From positions 145,368 through 189,178 of the forward strand of contig JANQWC010000012.1 of assembly GCA_030730025.1 (NCBI GenBank): DNA of 43,811 bases, read 5' to 3'. Both the position numbers and the translations under genes were made by a program. This stretch comes from Crocinitomicaceae bacterium. Its GTDB lineage: Bacteria > Bacteroidota > Bacteroidia > Flavobacteriales_D > Crocinitomicaceae. The notes below the pieces were generated by a model. The model saw only the letters and a program-made list of their open reading frames with translations, searched no databases and was not told the origin of the DNA. Of this stretch, positions 32,654-39,989 are shown one piece after another (the stretch's first letter is position 1; each line of letters opens with the position of its first letter).

Positions 32654-34281
32654 AAAATCAATTTTTCGTGGATGAGCGATACGTTATTTTCGTGGATACT
32701 GGCCAAAAGCAGCGTTCCTTTGAAGTTTTGTTGTAAATGGTTCAAAACCGCTTCTAGTTCGGTATGGGGTAGGTAATGGTTGTGGGTGTCCCAGAGCAAG
32801 ACGGCGGGTTGCGCAATCAAGGCACGACACAAAATTACCAAAGTGATCAGCTGGCGATCTAAAGTGCTCGCTTCTGGATTGAGCACTGTTTGGTACGCGT
32901 CTGTCAAGGCCAAGACGTGTTGGTCTAAACCAACTGCACGAGCCACCTCCAATACTTGTTCGACGGTATAGTTGCGTCCCATCGAAATATTCTCCAAGAC
33001 GGTGCCGTAAATCAGTTGGTCGTGGTGCGAGAGGCTGGCAATCTGCGCGCGTAAATGTTCCGGTTGCAAATTACTGGTCGGGACGCCATTGATGAGCACT
33101 TGGCCTTTATTGGGTAAGGCCATGGCGGCAATCATCAGAAATAAGCCCTGTGCCTGATTTCCTTTGAAATCTTGGATGTGATAAAACTTGCCTGCCTCAA
33201 AACGACACGTTAGGTTGCTCAAGAGCGGGGTGCGGCTCCAAGTTGTTTGGTATTCTAAGTGGTCAATTTCAATGGTGAGGGCGTCCGTTTTTTCAATGGT
33301 TAGCCCCTCTGTGGTATCTAAGGGTAAATCCGTGATTTCGCCAATTTTTTCGATTGCCGTGAGTACGTCATAAACCATCTCGAGGCTCACAATCAGTTTT
33401 TCTACTGAATTAAGAACCAATACAATGATGATTTCTGCCGCTACAAACTGACCAATGTTCATTTGCTGGTTCAACACAAGCAGGCCGCCGATAATCAGTA
33501 AAGCGAGGGCAATTAACACTTTAAAACCAATCAGGTAGATGTATTGCTGCACCAAAACCTTGAAATGCGCATCTCTCGATTTGAGATAGCCCTGCAGGTA
33601 GTCATCGCTGCGCTTCAATAAAATACCATTGCTGCCCAGGTGCTTGAACGTCATGCGGTTGCGCGCAATTTCTTCGAGCCAATTGGCCACCTTATACTTG
33701 TACTTGGACTCCTCTAAACTCGTGACAAAGCCACGCTTGGCCGTCATGCGAAAAATCCAAACGAGCAAAAGGAGAAGCGCAAACCCAAAAATGATGAAAA
33801 ACGGATGGTAAAACGAGAGCAAAATGAGACCAAAGAGGATCTGCAAAGAGGCTGCCGTAAAATCAATGAGCAATTTAGAGATGCCTTTTTGGATGGTGAG
33901 GGTGTCAAAAAAGCGGTTAGTCCATTCTGGGGCATAGCGCAGCAATAGTTCGCGCAGCTGAATTTTGGGAATGCGCGTGGCGAACTCCAACGACGAGCGC
34001 GCAAAGATGCGTTGTTGCAGGCTTTCAGTGATGCGCAGCTGTGCTATATTCATGTAGCCCGAAAATCCGATGGCAGAAACCACAAGCCCCACGAGTAAAA
34101 ACCAAGAGGTGCTCACTTTTCCAGCCTGAATAAAATTGATGATCGCCTGAATACCCAAGGGTAAGCCAAGACTCAGTACGCCACCAATAATGGCAAACAA
34201 ATAAATATCTGAGATGTCTTTGCTGTCGGGCTTAAGCAGTGCCCAAAAGCGGTCAAATGGTTTGGTGACGTCGTTATTCAT
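32647..34281 (-). CDS. ABC exporter-like protein with degenerate nucleotide-binding domain
   Basis: From ATG 34281 the protein has 544 residues: about six membrane helices (~25-290) and an ABC-type domain (~335-544). The domain keeps the fold (LLSNLTCRFEAGKFYHI, GQVLINGVPTSNL, GTVLENISMG), but the ATPase motifs are lost. The Walker A region reads QDFKGNQAQG (370-379) with no GK[ST]; the LSGGQ signature reads LDRQL (~474-478); Walker B ends LLWDTH, with Thr499 where the catalytic Glu should be. His530 of the H-loop remains. It cannot be expected to hydrolyse ATP as a homodimer. No N-terminal C39 peptidase is present. An upstream start at 34347 would overlap tetR by 74 bases and is rejected. 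Confidence 0.87.
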   Translation of the reverse strand: MNNDVTKPFDRFWALLKPDSKDISDIYLFAIIGGVLSLGLPLGIQAIINFIQAGKVSTSWFLLVGLVVSAIGFSGYMNIAQLRITESLQQRIFARSSLEFATRIPKIQLRELLLRYAPEWTNRFFDTLTIQKGISKLLIDFTAASLQILFGLILLSFYHPFFIIFGFALLLLLVWIFRMTAKRGFVTSLEESKYKYKVANWLEEIARNRMTFKHLGSNGILLKRSDDYLQGYLKSRDAHFKVLVQQYIYLIGFKVLIALALLIIGGLLVLNQQMNIGQFVAAEIIIVLVLNSVEKLIVSLEMVYDVLTAIEKIGEITDLPLDTTEGLTIEKTDALTIEIDHLEYQTTWSRTPLLSNLTCRFEAGKFYHIQDFKGNQAQGLFLMIAAMALPNKGQVLINGVPTSNLQPEHLRAQIASLSHHDQLIYGTVLENISMGRNYTVEQVLEVARAVGLDQHVLALTDAYQTVLNPEASTLDRQLITLVILCRALIAQPAVLLWDTHNHYLPHTELEAVLNHLQQNFKGTLLLASIHENNVSLIHEKLILC

Positions 34282-34942
34282 GGTCGAGGAAGCTAAAAAA
34301 TAATTGTGTATAAAAAACAGCCACCGCATCTTCTTGTTCGGAGGCATTGGTCACTTCTGGCAGGTGCTGACTAAAAAAACGCTGCTGCAAGCTGCCTTCA
34401 AGGAGCGTACTCACCAACATTTCAGGATACTTACAAGCTGGCTGATAAGCGCGCACAAGGTCGGAAATATAGCGTACAATTTCAGTGTAAATGGAATGGT
34501 AACCTGTTTGGTGGTCGCTGTCTACGGCCTTGGTTAAAAACACTTTCGGCGCTTCGTGAATGACAATATGCTGCAAGCGTTTCTCACTTGAAAAAGACAG
34601 GGAAGTGGCTTTCAAAATAAGAACTAATTCCAGTGCTTTCTCTAAACGCTCTTTCACTGAGCCACCTTGGGTTTGCAATAGCAAACGACACTCCAAACGC
34701 CCCCAATACCAATTGATCAAATACAATAGCAACTTTTGCTTGCTTGCAAAATAGCGGTACACCGATGCTTCGGTTGTGCCTACATACTGTGCGAGTTTTT
34801 TAAATGTAAACTGCTCAAAACCGAGTTCGTCTATCAAAAAAATACTGCCTTCGATGATGCGCTGCCCCAATTGCGTCGCTTGTGGGTTGCGCAACGCAAT
34901 AGCTTCAAGGACGGGAATCTGAAAACGATCTACGAGATCCAT
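34274..34942 (-). CDS. TetR-family regulator leading the export operon
   Basis: The 222-residue protein has a TetR-type N-terminal HTH (RIIEGSIFLIDELGFEQFTF, KKLAQYVGTTEASVYRYFAS, KQKLLLYLINWYW) and a helical ligand domain. It is the first gene of the operon, overlapping the ABC gene by 8 bases, so it probably represses its own operon. A palindrome overlapping the -7 box upstream is a fitting operator. Ligand unknown. Confidence 0.9.
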   Translation of the reverse strand: MDLVDRFQIPVLEAIALRNPQATQLGQRIIEGSIFLIDELGFEQFTFKKLAQYVGTTEASVYRYFASKQKLLLYLINWYWGRLECRLLLQTQGGSVKERLEKALELVLILKATSLSFSSEKRLQHIVIHEAPKVFLTKAVDSDHQTGYHSIYTEIVRYISDLVRAYQPACKYPEMLVSTLLEGSLQQRFFSQHLPEVTNASEQEDAVAVFYTQLFFSFLDHE

Positions 34943-34954
34943 AAAAGTAATTTA

Positions 34955-34986
34955 TTGCAAAAATAATAGCAACACTATTTATAAAT
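34955..34986 (-). promoter_or_regulatory. tetR-operon promoter overlapped by palindromes (candidate operator)
   Basis: On the minus strand TATTTTTG (34965-34958) is a perfect -7 box, 15 bases before the tetR ATG. It lies within TTGC-N10-GCAA (34955-34972). A second perfect palindrome, ATTTATAAAT (34977-34986), lies just upstream. A repressor bound here would block transcription, as expected for autoregulation. Confidence 0.5.
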
Positions 34987-35041
34987 GGTAGGAAACATAT
35001 AACATCTTTTTATAGACTTCATAAGCCCTTTTAGTGCAAAC

Positions 35042-35069
35042 AAAAAAGCCACCCCGAAAGGTGGCTTTT
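35042..35069 (-). terminator. Rho-independent terminator (minus strand)
   Basis: A perfect 10-bp stem, AAAAGCCACC (35044-35053) with GGTGGCTTTT (35060-35069), and a 6-nt loop. On the minus strand it ends in six T (35047-35042), so it best terminates leftward transcripts, either the glycosidase mRNA or a separate small RNA. On the plus strand only four T follow. Confidence 0.85.
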
Positions 35070-35190
35070 CCAACTGTATCGAGAGGAAAAAATTGATACT
35101 AAACCCATGCTCTGATTGAATCCTCTCTCTGTTGTAAAGTTACGGTCGTTGAATATGTAAGTCTCAGTAGTGTTGTTCCGTTGAACACTA
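35042..35190 (-). ncRNA. Possible structured small RNA or 3'-UTR element
   Basis: In the 311-base gap 34943-35253 the minus strand holds, in order, a one-mismatch -7 box (CACCTTTG, 35198-35191), a 7-bp hairpin TAGTGTT/AACACTA (35190-35168), a long-range 7-bp pairing GAGAGGA/TCCTCTC, and the terminator at 35042-35069. No convincing protein is encoded; an 81-codon frame reads through the terminator. It may be a free small RNA of ~145 nt or a 3' UTR of the upstream glycosidase gene. The hairpin abuts the box closely, which weakens the separate-promoter reading. Confidence 0.35.
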
Positions 35191-35253
35191 CAAAGGTGCA
35201 ATACATCAAGAAAAATAAGTATGAGTGAAAGCAGTGCTAAAACATGATAGTTA

Positions 35254-36114
35254 TCAGTTTCTGCGGATTCCGACAATATTGGGCAAGCGCCAAAAACGGT
35301 TGTTGTCGTCGCGCTCCCAGGTTGTGGAAACCCAAGAACCTACTTTTTCAATGCAATGGCCATTGACATCGATGAGCAAACTGGTTTCGGGGCCGCCCTC
35401 CAAATAAATGGCATCGTGGAGCCCGCCAGGCATTTGCTTCATGAAACCAATCATTTGATTGTGCGTGTAGGGCGAGCGCGTAAAAATGAGGTAAAACCAT
35501 CCTTTTTCGTCCTCGGCAGCCACGAGCATGCTACAAGACTGCACTTTCTTTTGCCAGTTCATGGGGCTGGCATTACAGTCGATCATGCGCAAGCCTTGGG
35601 CGAAGCCACTGAAATTATTTTTTTCTTGTTCCCAGTTGGCACAGGTGAGGTCGAGGACTTCTATATTGGAACGATTGGTATTGGGTTTTGGACCCAAAGC
35701 CAACATGAGGTTGAAGTTTTCAAGCAGCTTGGCGTTGTTATAATGGTCGCCAGATTGCAAGTAAGCACGGCTCTGAAGAGGTCTCGCTAAGTTGTACATA
35801 CCGGCATTGAAGGCCACGAGTAAATCAAAGGTATCTGCCCATGTGGACACATCTTTTGGGACGGAATCGAATTGGGTGGCGGTGAATAAATCAAAGCGGA
35901 ACTGCGCTGGATCCATGCGGAGAATAGACAATTTTGAATCGCCGATGAAAGATTTAACGGGCGCCGCGATTTCTCTGTACTCCATGCCTTTGGTGAGCAT
36001 GACCCAATTGGAATAATCTGGCTCAGTGTTTTCTGGCGCTGGTTGGCCGTACGAACACGCCTGCAGCAGCAAAGTAGCAAAAATGAAAACAAAAAAGCGA
36101 AACAAGGTTGACAT
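35254..36114 (-). CDS. Phosphodiester glycosidase family (NAGPA/DUF2233) lipoprotein
   Basis: From ATG 36114 the 286-residue protein begins with a lipoprotein signal (FRFFVFIFATLLLQAC). The rest matches the NAGPA-like domain: LLVAFNAGMYNL, GFAQGLRMIDCN, YLIFTRSPYTHNQMIGFM and HDAIYLEGGPETSLLI, where the family's conserved Asn, Arg/Asp and GG residues occur. Family members cleave sugar phosphodiester bonds (human uncovering enzyme) or act on surface polysaccharides in bacteria. Substrate unknown here. It has its own promoter and stands alone on the minus strand, divergent from the TPR-PD40 gene. Confidence 0.85.
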   Translation of the reverse strand: MSTLFRFFVFIFATLLLQACSYGQPAPENTEPDYSNWVMLTKGMEYREIAAPVKSFIGDSKLSILRMDPAQFRFDLFTATQFDSVPKDVSTWADTFDLLVAFNAGMYNLARPLQSRAYLQSGDHYNNAKLLENFNLMLALGPKPNTNRSNIEVLDLTCANWEQEKNNFSGFAQGLRMIDCNASPMNWQKKVQSCSMLVAAEDEKGWFYLIFTRSPYTHNQMIGFMKQMPGGLHDAIYLEGGPETSLLIDVNGHCIEKVGSWVSTTWERDDNNRFWRLPNIVGIRRN

Positions 36115-36126
36115 ATATTCTTTATT

Positions 36127-36134
36127 CAAAGTTA
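36127..36134 (-). promoter_or_regulatory. -7 box (TAACTTTG) of the phosphodiester glycosidase gene
   Basis: A perfect TAnnTTTG on the minus strand, 12 bases before the ATG at 36114. No clear -33 TTTG was found. Confidence 0.55.
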
Positions 36135-36178
36135 TGGATTTTAATAGTTTTATTTACTTTGTACTCTATTCCCTATAC

Positions 36179-37546
36179 ATGAAAGCACTACTTGTCATTC
36201 TGATCCTTCCATTTTTGAGTTTTGCGCAAGCAACTTCCAAAAAAGACCAACTCAAAGCCAAACGGATTACCACAAATGCCGTTACACTCTTCAACGAAGG
36301 CCAAAGCAGCAATGCCTATATGCTCCTCAAGCAAGCCGTAGCGCTAGACCCCACCAATGCCAACGCATTTTACTGGCTGGCCGCCACCGAATACGACCTA
36401 CGCTCTTACAACTACGCCAAAGAACACAGCGACCAAGCGCTCAAACTGCTTTCCAGCGCAGCCACACTCGACGAATTGTATTTGGCCAGTCAAATTGAAT
36501 TGGCACTCGGTCAGGCTGCTACTGCCATGACACACCTCGACAAAGCCAAAACACTCGTCAAAAAAGAAAAAGATTTTGAACTACTCGGTTTTGCAGCACT
36601 TCAACAACAATGTGTTTTCTATTTAGCACAAAAAGCCAAAGGAGTCGCTTTTCAAGGTCAAGTACTCGCTCCTGAACTCAACACCAAATACGACGAATAC
36701 GGCCCTATTCTCAGCGCAGATGGTCAGACGCTTTATTTCACCACCCGCAACCCCGACTCCAAAGGCGCCAACCTCAACCCCGACGACCAACGCTTTTTCG
36801 AAGATATCTATCAAGCCGGCACCGATTTAGACAACAACGGGCAATGGGTGCGCTACTTTGGCAATGCCGACCTGCTCAATACAGAAGGATTCGATGCGCT
36901 TTCTTACGTTTCAAAAGATGGGCTGCTTGCACTCGGCACCCTCAACACAACGGCTTCAAAGGAAGAAAGTACGCAAGGTTCTGATATTTTTGAGCTGAGC
37001 ACAGAAACACCTTTCAATTGGGACGACAAGCGCATCATCGCCGATATTCCAGAACTCAACACCAGTTATTTTGAAGGTTCGCCAAGTAAAACAGACACCA
37101 TTTGGCTCGATGAATTTACTTATTTAGAAGAACTTTATTTTGTATCGGATCGCGAAGCTGAGAAATTTGCGACCGATATTTATGTGGCCCAAAAAATCAA
37201 TGGCATTTGGCAAGCGGAGGTCAAAGCACTCGGGCGCGGCATCAATACTGAAGGCCGCGAAACTACACCTTACGTGACGCCAGACGGCCAATTCTTGTTT
37301 TTTGCCTCGGATGGCCACGCGGGAATGGGCGGCTACGACATCTTCAGTTGCAAGCGCGAGGGCAAAGAATGGTCTGCACCAGTAAACCTGGGCGCGGCCA
37401 TCAATACAACCCTAGACGACACCCACTTTCAAATTACTGCCGATCAACTTCGCGTCATTTGGGCGAGTGTCAGTGAAATCGATGGTTTGTTCAGCTACAA
37501 TTTATTTGAAGCGCCCATTGGCGTGATACAATCCACTGAAAAATAA
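36179..37546 (+). CDS. Exported TPR and PD40 (WD40-like) repeat protein
   Basis: From ATG 36179 the 455-residue protein has a signal peptide (KALLVILILPFLSFAQ), TPR-like helices at ~25-150 (AVTLFNEGQSSNAYMLLKQA, AFYWLAATEYDLRSYNYAKE) and a PD40-type propeller with the tell-tale GPILSADGQTLYFTTR, ELYFVSDR and GYDIFSCKREGKEWSAPVNL motifs. Related Bacteroidota proteins, such as T9SS PorE, continue into an OmpA-type peptidoglycan-binding domain; this one ends before it. Probably a periplasmic scaffold. It lies 4 bases before truA. An upstream ATG (36026) would place the signal peptide inside the protein. Confidence 0.82.
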   Translation: MKALLVILILPFLSFAQATSKKDQLKAKRITTNAVTLFNEGQSSNAYMLLKQAVALDPTNANAFYWLAATEYDLRSYNYAKEHSDQALKLLSSAATLDELYLASQIELALGQAATAMTHLDKAKTLVKKEKDFELLGFAALQQQCVFYLAQKAKGVAFQGQVLAPELNTKYDEYGPILSADGQTLYFTTRNPDSKGANLNPDDQRFFEDIYQAGTDLDNNGQWVRYFGNADLLNTEGFDALSYVSKDGLLALGTLNTTASKEESTQGSDIFELSTETPFNWDDKRIIADIPELNTSYFEGSPSKTDTIWLDEFTYLEELYFVSDREAEKFATDIYVAQKINGIWQAEVKALGRGINTEGRETTPYVTPDGQFLFFASDGHAGMGGYDIFSCKREGKEWSAPVNLGAAINTTLDDTHFQITADQLRVIWASVSEIDGLFSYNLFEAPIGVIQSTEK

Positions 37547-37550
37547 ATCC

Positions 37551-38312
37551 TTGCCACGTTATTTCATCTCACTTGCCTACGACGGCAGCGCTTATCACGG
37601 TTGGCAAATCCAGCCCAACGCACGTAGTGTACAAGAAGAAATACAATCCGCACTTTCTAAATTACACGGCAACCAAGCCATTGAAGTAGTCGGCTGTGGC
37701 CGCACAGATGCTGGGGTGCATGCCCAACACTATTTTTTACACACCGACCTGCCTCGCAATTGGGACCTTCAGCAACTCGTTTTCAAGCTCAACCGCATGA
37801 CTCCCCCTGATGTGGCATTTAAACAAGCTTGGGAAGTCCCTTCAGAGTTACATGCGCGCTTCGACGCCAGCAAACGCACTTATCGCTATTTTATTCATCA
37901 GCGCAAAAATCCGTTTGTAAGCGCTGCGAGTTGGTATGTAGAAAGCCCCCTAGATATCGACCAAATGAATGCAGCCGCGCAGCATTTATTGGGCACGCAA
38001 GATTTTTCGTCGTTTGCCAAAGCACATACGGATGTCAAGACCAATATTTGTGAAGTGTTTAGTGCACAGTGGCAAACCACCAACGACGGTATTTACTTTG
38101 AGATCAGTGCCAATCGCTTTTTGCGCAATATGGTCAGAGCCATTGTTGGTACGCTCGTGGAGGTAGGTTTGGGCAAAATAAAAGCCTCCGAACTGCCTGG
38201 CATCATTGCTGCCCAAGACCGCTCGGAGGCGTTTGTATCGGTGCCCGCTCAAGGCTTATTTTTGTGGGCTATTTCTTATGAAAATGCCCCTGAACTCAAT
38301 CGGGCTGATTGA
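37551..38312 (+). CDS. truA: tRNA pseudouridine(38-40) synthase
   Basis: TruA makes pseudouridine at positions 38-40 of tRNA anticodon arms. The 253-residue protein has ISLAYDGSAYHGWQIQPNAR at the N-terminus, VVGCGRTDAGVHA with catalytic Asp53, RFDASKRTYRYFIH and NRFLRNMVRAIVGTLVEVG, all typical. It uses a TTG start at 37551; no ATG or GTG nearby keeps the conserved N-terminus. It follows the PD40 gene by 4 bases and overlaps the opposing plug-domain gene by 17 bases at its 3' end. Confidence 0.95.
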   Translation: MPRYFISLAYDGSAYHGWQIQPNARSVQEEIQSALSKLHGNQAIEVVGCGRTDAGVHAQHYFLHTDLPRNWDLQQLVFKLNRMTPPDVAFKQAWEVPSELHARFDASKRTYRYFIHQRKNPFVSAASWYVESPLDIDQMNAAAQHLLGTQDFSSFAKAHTDVKTNICEVFSAQWQTTNDGIYFEISANRFLRNMVRAIVGTLVEVGLGKIKASELPGIIAAQDRSEAFVSVPAQGLFLWAISYENAPELNRAD

Positions 38313-39018
38313 TTTCCCATTCGCGGTATAAGTCGAAATAACTTTTGGTTTCTAAGATCACTGCTCCGCCAAGTGTGTCGCCAAATTTAGCCGGCAAGCC
38401 TCCTGTGTAGACCGTAATGCGACCAATGGCACAACTAGGCACGTTGAATACTTCATTGGACTTGATGCCATCTAGCACATAAATCATGTCGCCTTTGCGC
38501 GCTCCGCGAAACATGAGGCCGCCATCATCGTCTTTTTTGACATCGGAATTGGTATTGGCCACCATGTCGATGACGCTAAATTTGTCTGAGCGATTCTTGA
38601 TTTGTTTGGCAGTGAGTGTGGTTACGGGCGTTTCACCAATGCGGATGCGCGCTTGCTCGTAGCGACCACCACCTACACGCACGGCCTTGACGTCTTGTGT
38701 TTTGCGCTGAAAATATACAACACCTGCATTGCCATAAGCTTCTACAGGCACCTCAACGGTTACTTTTTCTGTGGTGTCTTTTTGAAAACAACCCACTAAC
38801 TCGTAGGTGCCGGCAGGAATACCTACAATTCGAAAACGCCCTTCTTCGTTAGACAATGCCAAATAGACGCGTCCGTTTTCGCGGATCAGGGCTTTGGCAC
38901 CGACAACGGGCTGTTGGGAATTGAAATCGATAAAGGTTCCGACGACATCACCGGTTCCAGACTGCGCAACTGTGCTTGCTGCTGTCATGAGCATCCACAC
39001 CATCATAAAGTTCTTCAT
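38296..39018 (-). CDS. Plug-only TonB-receptor-like protein with carboxypeptidase-regulatory domain
   Basis: The 240-residue protein has a signal peptide (FMMVWMLMTAASTVAQ), a CarboxypepD_reg-like beta domain (VVGTFIDFNSQQPVVGAKAL, NEEGRFRIVGIPAGTYEL), then a TonB-receptor plug (KNRSDKFSVIDMVANT, GLMFRGARKGDMIYVLDGIK, AIGRITVYTGGLPAKFGDTL). It ends right after the plug (GGAVILETKSYFDLY), with no outer-membrane barrel. It may act in the periplasm as a receptor partner or be a shortened relic. It follows fabD on the same strand by 50 bases. ATG 39024, two codons upstream, is an equally possible start. Confidence 0.82.
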   Translation of the reverse strand: MKNFMMVWMLMTAASTVAQSGTGDVVGTFIDFNSQQPVVGAKALIRENGRVYLALSNEEGRFRIVGIPAGTYELVGCFQKDTTEKVTVEVPVEAYGNAGVVYFQRKTQDVKAVRVGGGRYEQARIRIGETPVTTLTAKQIKNRSDKFSVIDMVANTNSDVKKDDDGGLMFRGARKGDMIYVLDGIKSNEVFNVPSCAIGRITVYTGGLPAKFGDTLGGAVILETKSYFDLYREWEINQPD

Positions 39019-39068
39019 AAGCATGTTTTCTCAGAAGATGCCGAGAACTTTCTGTTTCCACAAAAAAA

Positions 39069-39950
39069 TTATAAAGTGGCGCTACTTGTCGAGATTTCGC
39101 GGTCTACTTTCTTGAAAAGTCCTTGCAAAACTTTACCTGGCCCAACTTCAATAACCTCAGAGCAACCATCGGCAAGCATGTTTTGCATGATTTGCGTCCA
39201 GCGAACAGCACCTGTAAGTTGTGTAACTAAGTTGGTCTTGATTTGAGCGGGGTCGGTAACGGCTTGTGCGTTGACATTTTGATAGACCGGACAGATTGGT
39301 TGGGCAAAGTGTGTGGCTTCAATGGCTGCGGCGAGTTCTTCGCGTGCTGGCTCCATGAGTGGGGAGTGAAACGCACCACCTACCTGCAAGACCAACGCGC
39401 GTTTAGCGCCCGCTGCACTCAGTTGCGTACACGCTTCTTCTATGGCCGAAAGGCTGCCTGAAATCACAAGCTGACCAGGGCAATTGTAATTCGCTGGTAC
39501 CACAACACCATCTATACCTGCGCAAATGCGCTCCACTACGTCGTCTTCGAGACCGAGAATGGCGGCCATGGTGCTTGGGGCCAGTTCGCATGCTTTTTGC
39601 ATAGCGTCTGCACGCTTGGCTACAAGGCGCAAACCGTCTTCGAAAGTGAGTGTTTTGTTGGCTACCAAAGCAGAAAATTCGCCAAGAGAGTGACCCGCTA
39701 CCATAGCTGGCGCAAAGTGCTCGCCAAGGCAAGCTGCTAAGATCGTACTATGTAAAAAGATGGCAGGTTGGGTGACGTTCGTTTGCTTGAGGGCTTCGTC
39801 TGAGCCTTCAAACATGATGCTCTGGATATCAAAACCAAGGATTTCATTGGCTTTTGCAAATAGGGAACGTGCCAGTTCTGACTGCTCGTAGAGGTCTTTG
39901 CCCATTCCGGAGAATTGGGCTCCTTGGCCCGGAAAAACATATGCTTTCAT
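39069..39950 (-). CDS. fabD: Malonyl-CoA:ACP transacylase
   Basis: FabD loads malonate onto acyl carrier protein for fatty-acid synthesis. The 293-residue protein has YVFPGQGAQFSGMGKDLYEQ, TQPAIFLHS, the nucleophile motif VAGHSLGEFSAL with Ser88, and GGAFHSPLM with His195. Length is normal. The upstream DNA holds a 10-bp palindrome, GTAAATTTAC (39966-39975), a near -7 box. It is not next to other fab genes here. Confidence 0.97.
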   Translation of the reverse strand: MKAYVFPGQGAQFSGMGKDLYEQSELARSLFAKANEILGFDIQSIMFEGSDEALKQTNVTQPAIFLHSTILAACLGEHFAPAMVAGHSLGEFSALVANKTLTFEDGLRLVAKRADAMQKACELAPSTMAAILGLEDDVVERICAGIDGVVVPANYNCPGQLVISGSLSAIEEACTQLSAAGAKRALVLQVGGAFHSPLMEPAREELAAAIEATHFAQPICPVYQNVNAQAVTDPAQIKTNLVTQLTGAVRWTQIMQNMLADGCSEVIEVGPGKVLQGLFKKVDREISTSSATL

Positions 39951-39989
39951 GTCGTTAATTTGGGGGTAAATTTACGGAAAACCGCAAGA

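Noticed and set aside
35031-35276. An 81-codon minus-strand frame in the gap after the glycosidase gene
   Set aside because: It starts inside the glycosidase coding end and reads through the perfect terminator hairpin; composition is not protein-like. Better explained as non-coding DNA or structured RNA.
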